NCBI RefSeq assembly: GCF_905163445.1
Contig: NC_053187.1
Location: 20,304,544 to 20,368,543 of the forward strand
Length of the DNA stretch: 64,000 nt
Direction: 5' to 3'
Source of the DNA: Pararge aegeria
Lineage: Eukaryota > Arthropoda > Insecta > Lepidoptera > Nymphalidae
In this document: in pieces, positions 53,829 to 62,480 of the stretch
How positions within the stretch are numbered: position 1 is the first letter of the stretch
Layout: each line of letters opens with the position of its first letter
Notes under the pieces: generated by a model
Seen by the model: the letters and a program-made list of their open reading frames with translations, nothing else
Databases searched by the model: none
Told to the model about the DNA's origin: nothing
Translations under genes and position numbers: made by a program

Positions 53829-56800
53829 ATGAAAGTGGTGGTCTTTTATTATGTTATTTATTAATGGTATTTTTTTAATATCATATCAATATTGTACCCC
53901 GCACGGGGGGAGGTAGGGGGGTAGGTAGTGACGAAAAATAACGATACGGGTCTCTTACGAGGTCTCGTAATCGGAATGAGTTTCTGCGACTACCATTGTT
54001 TGTCGCGGGTAACGGGGAATCAGGGTTCGATTCCGGTGAGGGAGCCTGAGAAACTGCTACCACATCCAAGGAAGGCAGCAGGCGCGCAAATTACCCACTC
54101 CCTGCACGGGGGGGGAGGTACGGGTAGGTAGTGACGAAAAATAACGATACGGGACTCTTACGAGGTCTCGTCATCGAAATCGTCACTTGTAAATATAAAC
54201 GCGCAAGATCGTTACACGAACCGCTTACCATTATAGTAAACTACTATGCAAACACACATAACATATACGCAATAAGGGAACTTTAAATTGGAGATTTTAC
54301 CCTACCACACCCGTCTGTCTCATTCTGAAAACTATTCAAAATAATTGCTATTTTTCATTCTCATTCAAATATAAATAATAGTAAATAATATATAATTTTT
54401 GACTGAACTGAACCCAAGTGCCCGGCCTGTAGCCGGGCACCCCTCGTATTCATGTTCTAACCTAACCTAACCTAAATCTAGTTTTGACACCTTTAGACTT
54501 TAGATTCAAGATTTAATGTGAATATATGCATTAATAAAAACTCATTACTATTTTAATACTAGTTATGCTGCTGTTGATGCACTGATGAAAGCCAGATAGC
54601 TAGATCAGTGTTTAGTTAGTCGTAGTTGCCGGTGGGCTGAGGTCTAAAGGAATCCAAACTAGTTTTAAAAGGTTTGGATAGGTTAGGTTAGGTTAGAACA
54701 TGAATAAGACGGGTGCCCGGCCGCAGGCCGGTCACTTAGGTTCAGTTCCGTTTAAAAAAAAAAAACAAAAAACAAAACGGACCAATACAAAGTATTTTTA
54801 TTCATATTAGAAGATATTGTAAAATAACAATTAATTTAATTTTTTTTTTTTTTTTTTCACTTACACATTAGGCCCGTCGCGCCGCGCCACTACTATATGG
54901 GGCGAAGGTGCGAAGTCGACGGCGACGACAAAGTACCGAGTCTAAGGAGACTGATGGCGGCACCACACAGTGGCGTTATGTCTCTATAAAAGTGGTGGTC
55001 TTTTATTATGTTATTTATTAATGGTATTATTTTAATATCATATCAATATTGTACCCCGCACAGGGGGGAGGTACGGGTAGGTAGTGACGAAAAATAACGA
55101 TACGGGACTCTTACGAGGTCTCGCAATCGGAATGAGTACACTTTAAATATTTTAACGAGGTAAAATTTAAGGGCATTGAGGGTCTGGTGCCAGTGGTGGT
55201 TCATTAGATCCACTATACTTTTTATAATTATGTGGCGTTATGTCTGTATGAAAGTGGTGGTCTTTTATTATGTTATTTATTAATGGTATTTTTTTAATAT
55301 CATATCAATATTGTACCCCGCACGGGGGGAAGTAGGGGGGTAGGTAGTGACGAAAAATAACGATACGGGACTCTTACGAGGTCTCGTAATCGGAATGAGA
55401 TTCTGCGACTACCATTGTTTGTCGTGGGTAACGGGGAATCAGGGTTCGATTCCGGTGAGGGAGCCTGAGAAACTGCTGCCACATCCAAGGAAGGCAGCAG
55501 GCGCGCAAATTACCTACTCCCTGCACGGGGGGGGAGGTACGGGTAGGTAGTGACGAAAAATAACGATACGGGACTCTTACGAGGTCTCGTCATCGAATAA
55601 TCAATACACGAACTGCCCACACACTTGTAAATATAGACGTGCAAGATCGTTACACGAACCGCTTACTATTATAGTAAACCACTATGCAAACACACATAAC
55701 ATATACTCAATAAGGGAACTTTAAATTGGAGATTTTACCCTACCACACCCGTCTGTCTCATTCTGAAAACTATTCAAAATAATTGCTATTTTTCATTCTC
55801 ATTCAAATATAAATAATAGTAAATAATATATAATTTTTGACTGAAATGAACCCAAGTGCCCGGCCTGTAGCCGGGCACCCCTCGTATTCATGTTCTAACC
55901 TAACCTAACCTAACCTAAATCTAGTTTTGACACCTTTAGACTTTAGATTCAAGATTTAATGTGAATATATGCATTAATAAAAACTCATTACTATTTTAAT
56001 ACTAGTTATGCTGCTGTTGATGCACTGATGAAAGCCAGATAGCTAGATCAGTGTTTAGTTAGTCGTAGTTGCCGGTGGGCTGAGGTCTAAAGGAATCCAA
56101 ACTAGTTTTAAAAGGTTTGGATAGGTTAGGTTAGGTTAGAACATGAATAAGACGGGTGCCCGGCCGCAGGCCGGTCACTTAGGTTCAGTTCCGTTTAAAA
56201 AAAAAAAAACAAAAAACAAAACGTACCAATACGAAGTACTCTTATTCATATTAGAAGATATTGTAAAATAACAATTAATTTAATTTTTTTTATTTTTTTT
56301 TTACTTACACATTAGGCCCGTCGCGCCGCGCCACTACTATATGGGGCGAAGGTGCGAAGTCGACGGCGATGACAAAGTACCGAGTCTAAGGAGACTGATG
56401 GCGGCGCCACACAGTGGCGTTATGTCTCTATAAAAGTGGTGGTCTTTTATTATGTTATTTATTAATGGTATTATTTTAATATCATATCAATATTGTACCC
56501 CGCACAGGGGGGAGGTACGGGTAGGTAGTGACGAAAAATAACGATACGGGACTCTTACGAGGTCTCGCAATCGGAATGAGTACACTTTAAATATTTTAAC
56601 GAGATAAAATTTAAGGGCATTGAGGGTCTGGTGCCAGTGGTGGTTGATTAGATCCACACACTATACTTTTTATAATTATGTGGCGTTATGTCTGTATGAA
56701 AGTGGTGGTCTTTTATTATGTTATTTATTAATGGTATTTTTTTAATATCATATCAATATTGTACCCCGCACGGGGGGAGGTAGGGGGGTAGGTAGTGACG

Positions 56801-59038
56801 AAAAATAACGATACGGGACTCTTACGAGGTCTCGTAATCGGAATGAGTTTCTGCGACTACCATTGTTTGTCGCGGGTAACGGGGAATCAGGGTTCGATTC
56901 CGGTGAGGGAGCCTGAGAAACTGCTACCACATCCAAGGAAGGCAGCAGGCGCGCAAATTACCCACTCCCTGCACGGGGGGGGAGGTACGGGTAGGTAGTG
57001 ACGAAAAATAACGATACGGGACTCTTACGAGGTCTCGTCATCGAAATCGTCACTTGTAAATATAAACGCGCAAGATCGTTACACGAACCGCTTACCATTA
57101 TAGTAAACTACTATGCAAACACACATAACATATACGCAATAAGGGAACTTTAAATTGGAGATTTTACCCTACCACACCCGTCTGTCTCATTCTGAAAACT
57201 ATTCAAAATAATTGCTATTTTTCATTCTCATTCAAATATAAATAATAGTAAATAATATATAATTTTTGACTGAACTGAACCCAAGTGCCCGGCCTGTAGC
57301 CGGGCACCCCTCGTATTCATATTCTAACCTAACCTAACCTAAATCTAGTTTTGACACCTTTAGACTTTAGATTCAAGATTTAATGTGAATATATGCATTA
57401 ATAAAAACTCATTACTATTTTAATACTAGTTATGCTGCTGTTGATGCACTGATGAAAGCCAGATAGCTAGATCAGTGTTTAGTTAGTCGTAGTTGCCGGT
57501 GGGCTGAGGTCTAAAGGAATCCAAACTAGTTTTAAAAGGTTTGGATAGGTTAGGTTAGGTTAGAACATGAATAAGACGGGTGCCCGGCCGCAGGCCGGTC
57601 ACTTAGGTTGAGTTCCGTTTAAAAAAAAAAAAACAAAAAACAAAACGGACCAATACAAAGTATTCTTATTCATATTAGAAGATATTGTAAAATAACAATT
57701 AATTTAATTTTTTTTTTTTTTTTCACTTACACATTAGGCCCGTCGCGCCGCGCCACTACTATATGGGGCGAAGGTGCGAAGTCGACGGCGACGACAAAGT
57801 ACCGAGTCTAAGGAGACTGATGCCGGCACCACACAGTGGCGTTATGTCTCTATAAAAGTGGTGGTCTTTTATTATGTTATTTATTAATGGTATTATTTTA
57901 ATATCATATCAATATTGTACCCCGCACAGGGGGGAGGTACGGGTAGGTAGTGACGAAAAATAACGATACGGGACTCTTACGAGGTCTCGCAATCGGAATG
58001 AGTACACTTTAAATATTTTAACGAGGTAAAATTTAAGGGCATTGAGGGTCTGGTGCCAGTGGTGGTTCATTAGATCCACTATACTTTTTATAATTATGTG
58101 GCGTTATGTCTGTATGAAAGTGGTGGTCTTTTATTATGTTATTTATTAATGGTATTTTTTTAATATCATATCAATATTGTACCCCGCACGGGGGGAAGTA
58201 GGGGGGTAGGTAGTGACGAAAAATAACGATACGGGACTCTTACGAGGTCTCGTAATCGGAATGAGTTTCTGCGACTACCATTGTTTGTCGTGGGTAACGG
58301 GGAATCAGGGTTCGATTCCGGTGAGGGAGCCTGAGAAACTGCTGCCACATCCAAGGAAGGCAGCAGGCGCGCAAATTACCCACTCCCTGCACGGGGGGGG
58401 AGGTACGGGTAGGTAGTGACGAAAAATAACGATACGGGACTCTTACGAGGTCTCGTCATCGAATAATCAATACACGAACTGCCCACACACTTGTAAATAT
58501 AGACGTGCAAGATCGTTACACGAACCGCTTACCATTATAGTAAACTACTATGCAAACACACATAACATATACGCAATAAGGGAACTTTAAATTGGAGATT
58601 TTACCCTACCACACCCGTCTGTCTCATTCTGAAAACTATTCAAAATAATTGCTATTTTTCATTCTCATTCAAATATAAATAATAGTAAATAATATATAAT
58701 TTTTGACTGAACTGAACCCAAGTGCCCGGCCTGTAGCCGGGCACCCCTCGTATTCATGTTCTAACCTAACCTAACCTAAATCTAGTTTTGACACCTTTAG
58801 ACTTTAGATTCAAGATTTAATGTGAATATATGCATTAATAAAACTCATTACTATTTTAATACTAGTTATGCTGCTGTTGATGCACTGATGAAAGCCAGAT
58901 AGCTAGATCAGTGTTTAGTTAGTCGTAGTTGCCGGTGGGCTGAGGTCTAAAGGAATCCAAACTAGTTTTAAAAGGTTTGGATAGGTTAGGTTAGGTTAGA
59001 ACATGAATAAGACGGGTGCCCGGCCGCAGGCCGGTCAC
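53829..59038 (+). repeat. Array monomers 42-45, last one truncated at the telomere tract
   Basis: Monomers 42-44 are full length (1419, 1448, 1418 bp). Monomers 43-44 match 24-25 at a constant offset of 25016 bp. Monomer 45 (58114-59038) resembles monomer 7 (taataaaactc) and is intact up to the outer end of the palindrome's right arm. There ccggtcacttaggtt, normally followed by cagttccg, instead continues as pure TTAGG. Confidence 0.9.
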
Positions 59039-59350
59039 TTAGGTTAGGTTAGGTTAGGTTAGGTTAGGTTAGGTTAGGTTAGGTTAGGTTAGGTTAGGTT
59101 AGGTTAGGTTAGGTTAGGTTAGGTTAGGTTAGGTTAGGTTAGGTTAGGTTAGGTTAGGTTAGGTTAGGTTAGGTTAGGTTAGGTTAGGTTAGGTTAGGTT
59201 AGGTTAGGTTAGGTTAGGTTAGGTTAGGTTAGGTTAGGTTAGGTTAGGTTAGGGTAGGTTAGGTTAGGTTAGGTTAGGTTAGGTTAGGTTAGGTTAGGTT
59301 AGGTTAGGTTAGGTTAGGTTAGGTTAGGTTAGGTTAGGTTAGGTTAGGTT

Positions 59351-59353
<3 letters not shown>
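59039..59353 (+). repeat. Telomeric (TTAGG)n tract
   Basis: About 63 perfect head-to-tail TTAGG units, the canonical insect telomere repeat. I see one variant, a T-to-G change near 59254 (agggtagg). The G-rich strand is the + strand, so by normal telomere polarity the chromosome end lies to the right. The tract is bounded on the left by the satellite and on the right by a poly(T) belonging to a minus-strand retroelement. Homogeneity suggests telomerase synthesis or recent exchange, not an old degenerate interstitial tract (inference). Confidence 0.95.

Positions 59354-59400
<47 letters not shown>
59354..59400 (-). other. Poly(A) tail of the retroelement (poly(T) on + strand)
   Basis: An uninterrupted run of about 47 T follows directly after the last TTAGG. 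Up to two of the T residues could belong to the telomere repeat, so the exact insertion base is ambiguous between G and T of GG/TT. Such a long pure tail indicates a recent insertion. Confidence 0.9.
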
Positions 59401-59783
59401 CTTATCCCTCTTGCATTACAAGAGACTTCGATTTTCCATTGTTTATTTTTACATTCTTTTTTATTGTTTTTTTAATATTTCTTACATACTAGACATACAT
59501 TTCCTTTTTAATTTTTTCGGTATTACATATATTTGGGCTTACATTTTTTCCTTACTTTTAACATCTTTTCGTGTTTCTAACATTTTTTATACAGGTAGTT
59601 TAGTTCTATCATATGATTTTTAAAACTTTTCCTTCATTTCATTCTGACAGGCTTTATCTTATCGTATCCTATCTTATCACATTAGCTTATTGTCTACTAG
59701 TTTACTGCTTTCTTTTTCTTACTATTGCGCTTACTCTAATTTTACTTTACTTTCTTTAATTTTTCTATCAAATGTTATCGTAC
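59401..59783 (-). other. A-rich 3' untranslated region of the gag element
   Basis: Stops in all minus-strand frames. The minus strand is strongly A-rich and purine-rich, as in non-LTR 3' UTRs. An AATAAA at about 59447-59442 lies roughly 42 nt before the tail. There is no similarity to the satellite. The short plus-strand ORF at 59411-59623 is a hydrophobic artefact of T-rich sequence. Confidence 0.65.
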
Positions 59784-59960
59784 CTATATATCAATATAAG
59801 TAGAAACATTTATTGACCTACTTTCTGATGTGCCTATTTGTTGCTGGTTTATGGTGTACTCACAATAGTTTCGGTGCATAAGTTGTGTGAGTTTCTCATG
59901 AAACTCACTCCAATTTACCTTTTTTGTGTTATTTGAGCCCAGGGTGTCCTTAGCAATATG
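59784..59960 (-). pseudogene. Possible ORF2 remnant (58 open codons overlapping gag stop)
   Basis: In the +1 frame relative to gag, 58 codons are open from just before the gag stop to a TAG at 59784. The peptide includes NNTKKVNWSEFHEKLTQLM, with a W-x-x-F arrangement like that seen in linkers between endonuclease and reverse transcriptase of some non-LTR ORF2 proteins. It could be what is left after a large internal deletion of ORF2. In AT-rich DNA an open frame of this length also arises by chance at several per cent, so this is weak. Confidence 0.25.
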
Positions 59961-61359
59961 CTATACTGGATCGCGCCAGTGCGTCCCATTTACGCCTGAC
60001 CGGGCAGGCTTGGCTGAAGGCATTATGTTCCGCCGAGCCATCTATCCCGGCGTGCTTGCAATTGCAACACGTGGGAGGCACGTTGGCAATCCACTCAGCG
60101 CACTCCGCACGGATGTGTGGACCCCCACAGTGACTGCATTTGGCTACGTTTTCTTTACATAATTTTTTGCTGTGCCCATATCCAAGGCAGAGGGTACACT
60201 GTACCAGTGGCGAGTGATCTACCACTCTAACCTTTTGCAGATCAATGTGAACTACCTCTGCCTCAGTCATGCGCTGCCATATCACTGTGGGAACCCTCAT
60301 CACTATATGGCATGCGTGGGGGTTGCGAGTCTTTCTTCTGAAGCATATTTCTATGTTGCTGCCTTCTTCACTCTGGTCAACAAAAATGGCTCGGTTTTGG
60401 TTCTTCAGCGCGTTTAATACCTCCTGGTCGGTATTATAGCTGAAGACATCCTTAAGCATAACCAGCGGTTTTTTGTTCACTACATCTTCTACAGACAATC
60501 TATCATTCGCTTTCTCTAATCTTTCTTTCACCTTTTTCCTTTCTTCTTCTGTCGCACATCCTACTATCACTCTCCTATCCTTCACTTTTCTTACTCTTTC
60601 AACTTTTACCCATCCATCTCTTGCGTTTACTGTCTCTCTTATTTGGTTCAAGACTTCCTCGCCTGTTTCCAATTCATTTTTTGAAGAGACCATTATCGAG
60701 TGCAGCGCTGTATGTATTGGGTTTCTCTTCTGCGTCCCAGTTGCTGCTACATTCGCATATGTGTTCCTCTCTCCTTTCTTTTCTTGTGTCTCTAATGCGT
60801 TTCTCAATCTCTCCATAGCCTCATTATTTTCTTTCAGTAATCTTTCATGCTTTTCCATCTTTTCTATTAGTTTTATACTTATACTATCTTCCTTACCTTC
60901 CTCTTTCGTCTCTTTCACCCCTTTGAGCCTAGGCGATGCAGTGGCTGATTCCTGTCTTTTATGTTCCACTGCCCCTGCCTCAGCTTCCTTTACCAAGGAG
61001 TAAAGCTGCTCTATTGCCTGGGTGACTTCCGCTTTAATGTCCCTAGCTAGGTTCCGGGAGTTACCCAAGTGCAGCTTTGCCTTTATTAGGCAGGCTTTTG
61101 CCTCAGCTGTCCTGCTTGTATATTTTGATACTTCCGAGGGGCCCTCCTCTGGCTCTAATATCATTTTTCTAATAGTTTTGTTGCTATCCTGCGATAGTGC
61201 TTTTATTTTGGGCTTTGGAGGAGCCCTGGGGTTTACGACAGGAAGCGGAGACTTTTGTTGCGGGGTTTTGTCCATATTTACCTCTTCTCCCGAATTGTCG
61301 GGAGACTTAGTCTCTTTTCCAGCATTTCCACCTTTTAGTGGCGTACGTAATCCGAACAT
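59950..61359 (-). CDS. ORF1 gag protein of non-LTR retrotransposon (469 aa)
   Basis: Nucleic-acid-binding gag protein expected to coat the element RNA and direct it to its target. Residues 1-60 are Pro/Lys-rich and disordered. Residues 80-130 are helical and charged. A coiled coil runs about 160-192 (KLIEKMEKHERLLKENNEAM). Residues 215-385 match the general R1/TRAS/Waldo gag pattern (VKVERVRKVKDRRVIVGC, KPLVMLKDV). Three C-terminal zinc knuckles follow: C388-x2-C391-x4-H396-x4-C401, C408-x2-C411-x3-H415-x4-C420, and a third with C431, C434, H445 and C452. The ORF is uninterrupted from ATG to stop, with a typical length, so it is young or still selected. The usual overlapping ORF2 (endonuclease/RT) is missing downstream. 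Family assignment is from motif memory. The gag nature itself is firm. Confidence 0.9.
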   Translation of the reverse strand: MFGLRTPLKGGNAGKETKSPDNSGEEVNMDKTPQQKSPLPVVNPRAPPKPKIKALSQDSNKTIRKMILEPEEGPSEVSKYTSRTAEAKACLIKAKLHLGNSRNLARDIKAEVTQAIEQLYSLVKEAEAGAVEHKRQESATASPRLKGVKETKEEGKEDSISIKLIEKMEKHERLLKENNEAMERLRNALETQEKKGERNTYANVAATGTQKRNPIHTALHSIMVSSKNELETGEEVLNQIRETVNARDGWVKVERVRKVKDRRVIVGCATEEERKKVKERLEKANDRLSVEDVVNKKPLVMLKDVFSYNTDQEVLNALKNQNRAIFVDQSEEGSNIEICFRRKTRNPHACHIVMRVPTVIWQRMTEAEVVHIDLQKVRVVDHSPLVQCTLCLGYGHSKKLCKENVAKCSHCGGPHIRAECAEWIANVPPTCCNCKHAGIDGSAEHNAFSQACPVRRKWDALARSSIAYC

Positions 61360-61560
61360 ATTTCTAAGAGGGACGCGTCAGTTAGATATAAATAATTGAA
61401 TATAAAATGGTTTTGTCAGCGTACACTTTCTGGACAGTGTAAAGGGCCGTCCAGAGTCCTACTATTGTGAGTACGCCAGGTACCTATGTCCGTTTCCTAT
61501 ATTATGTCACAAGCTACCTGCAGCCGGGGGTAGTCAACCGGGGAGGGTTTAATCACAAGC
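61360..61560 (-). other. Sequence upstream of gag (probable 5' UTR start)
   Basis: Non-coding on the gag strand. It contains actattgtgagtac at 61461-61474, which is the exact reverse complement of gtactcacaatagt at 59856-59869, so a 14-bp inverted pair flanks the gag ORF. No promoter motif could be assigned. Confidence 0.45.
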
Positions 61561-61960
61561 TCTTTAAAATGAGCCCAAAGTCGGTTTTTATGTATAAAAG
61601 GGGTAGGATATGGTACCCCTTTTTTGTAGGTATTTTTACTATTGATTATTTGAGGTGCTTTAAGAGCTCTAAACTATGTGCTTTGTCCTGTAAAATAATT
61701 TTTTCTTTTAGGGGTAGGGGTAACTACCCCTTTTAGGGGTATTTTATTATTGAGGATGAATAGCTCTTTAGGAGCCCTTTAAAACGAGCCCAAACTCGAA
61801 TAGGTTAAGTTTTAAATATAGTGTAAAATTGGGGGTAGGGGTAGATACCCCTTTTTGGGGTATTTTGTTACGTTCAGTCAATAGCGCTCGACTAGGCCTT
61901 CAAAAAGAGCCCAATCTTGGTGGGGTTATCTCAAACCGTTTGGGCGCTATGGCTGTTTAA
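61558..61960. repeat. Degenerate tandem repeat, about 115-bp period, with hairpins
   Basis: The phrase ctttaaaatgagcccaaa recurs in degraded form at about 61561, 61661, 61777 and 61893. A small hairpin recurs between them: aaaaggggta/tacccctttt at 61596-61623 (10-bp stem), ggggta-ac-tacccc at 61717-61730, and ggggta-ga-tacccc at 61838-61851. Spacing is about 100-120 bp. No ORF of convincing quality is present. Confidence 0.7.
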
Positions 61961-62480
61961 GTTTTTTGAGGGGTGGGGGGGAAAATTTTTATGAAAAATT
62001 TTCCATACAAAAAAGTGGTCTCAGATTGCTTAGAATAGCTCCTGGGCCTCTAAAAACCACTTTTTGAGTCTAATCGAAATAGGGGTTGTACAGGGTTGAA
62101 ACTACCCCTATTTGATGCGTTGGGGTGGGAAGGCTATACCTAACGGGATAGCGTGGGGGGGGGTTGAAGGGGGGGGGGCCCACGAAAAAAAAGTTATTTT
62201 TGCTCTACGACCCCTATTTACGGAGATATAAGGGTTTTTGTGATCTATCGTGGCAATTCCGTTTTTGTGGTGGCTCGCTATCTCTTTTGATGGGGATAGA
62301 TCCCGAACCCTTCGGTTTAAAGTTCCGTGACAAAGACCAAAAATTCCCTAGTAAGATTCTCCTCAATACTTGTCTTACACAAGATGGTCGGGGAGGGATG
62401 GTTTGGCCACTACGGGCCTGTTCCTAAAGGGGATGGTTTCCGGATAACTGCAAATAGCTTGGTAATTGTTAAATTATGAA
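61961..62480. other. Stretch without a recognised gene
   Basis: G-runs (ggggtggggg at about 61970, ggggggggg near 62158-62178) and AT-rich sequence with aaaattttt pairs. The open frame at 62164-62427 (+, 87 codons) has no domain I recognise and starts inside a G-run, so I do not call it a gene. This may be part of the retroelement's upstream region or flanking non-coding DNA. Confidence 0.4.

Larger units (their letters stand above)
1..59038 (+). repeat. Subtelomeric satellite array with embedded 18S rRNA fragments, about 45 monomers
   Basis: The same roughly 1.2-1.45 kb unit repeats head to tail without interruption to the telomere tract. I counted about 45 copies of the palindromic segment. 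Taking the AT leader before S1 as unit start, monomers begin at 1, 1447, 2866, 4304, 5728, 7153, 8573, 9748, 10876, 12061, 13493, 14777, 15958, 17141, 18323, 19484, 20666, 21848, 23101, 24520, 25968, 27391, 28814, 30232, 31680, 33098, 34522, 35678, 36804, 38255, 39688, 40974, 42156, 43339, 44523, 45705, 46888, 48072, 49518, 50773, 52197, 53829, 55248, 56696 and 58114. All units have the same orientation. Most differences are single-base changes, homopolymer lengths and a few defined deletions, so the array is homogenised by unequal exchange or conversion (inference). No host protein gene is embedded. Confidence 0.97.
59354..61500 (-). mobile_element. Non-LTR retrotransposon (R1/TRAS-like gag), gag-only, inserted at (TTAGG)n
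   Basis: Read on the minus strand, the element has a 5' region of unknown extent, a 469-codon gag ORF, about 550 bp of A-rich 3' sequence with AATAAA at about 59447-59442, a poly(A) of about 47, then (CCTAA)n. Poly(A) followed by (CCTAA)n is the orientation I recall for TRAS elements of Bombyx, while SART elements lie the other way. No second ORF with endonuclease or reverse transcriptase exists between gag and the tail. The element is therefore either an internally deleted copy or a naturally gag-only family. The 5' end is not defined. I place it provisionally near 61500, but it may extend through the repeat-rich DNA to the window edge. Confidence 0.82.

Noticed and set aside
1..59038. Functional 18S rRNA gene or rDNA unit
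   Set aside because: Only about 270 bp of 18S is present per unit, scrambled and diverged, with no 5.8S or 28S and no full-length 18S.
1..59038. CRISPR-like direct repeat array
   Set aside because: Units exceed 1 kb, the whole unit is repeated with no unique spacers, and the genome is eukaryotic.
59411..59623. 70-codon hydrophobic plus-strand ORF
   Set aside because: Translation of T-rich complement of the element's A-rich 3' region. It is not a credible membrane protein.
60473..61003. Plus-strand ORF of 176 codons, plus others at 59926-60162, 60172-60417, 60621-60818 and 61022-61399
   Set aside because: Shadows of the minus-strand gag ORF. Their Ser/Phe/Leu-rich composition is the antisense of Lys/Glu-rich gag codons.
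61467..61736. 89-codon plus-strand ORF
   Set aside because: Runs through the 115-bp hairpin repeats. No domain, and the frame is not kept between repeat units.
62164..62427. 87-codon plus-strand ORF
   Set aside because: Starts in a G-run, has no recognisable domain, and lies in repeat-rich non-coding sequence.
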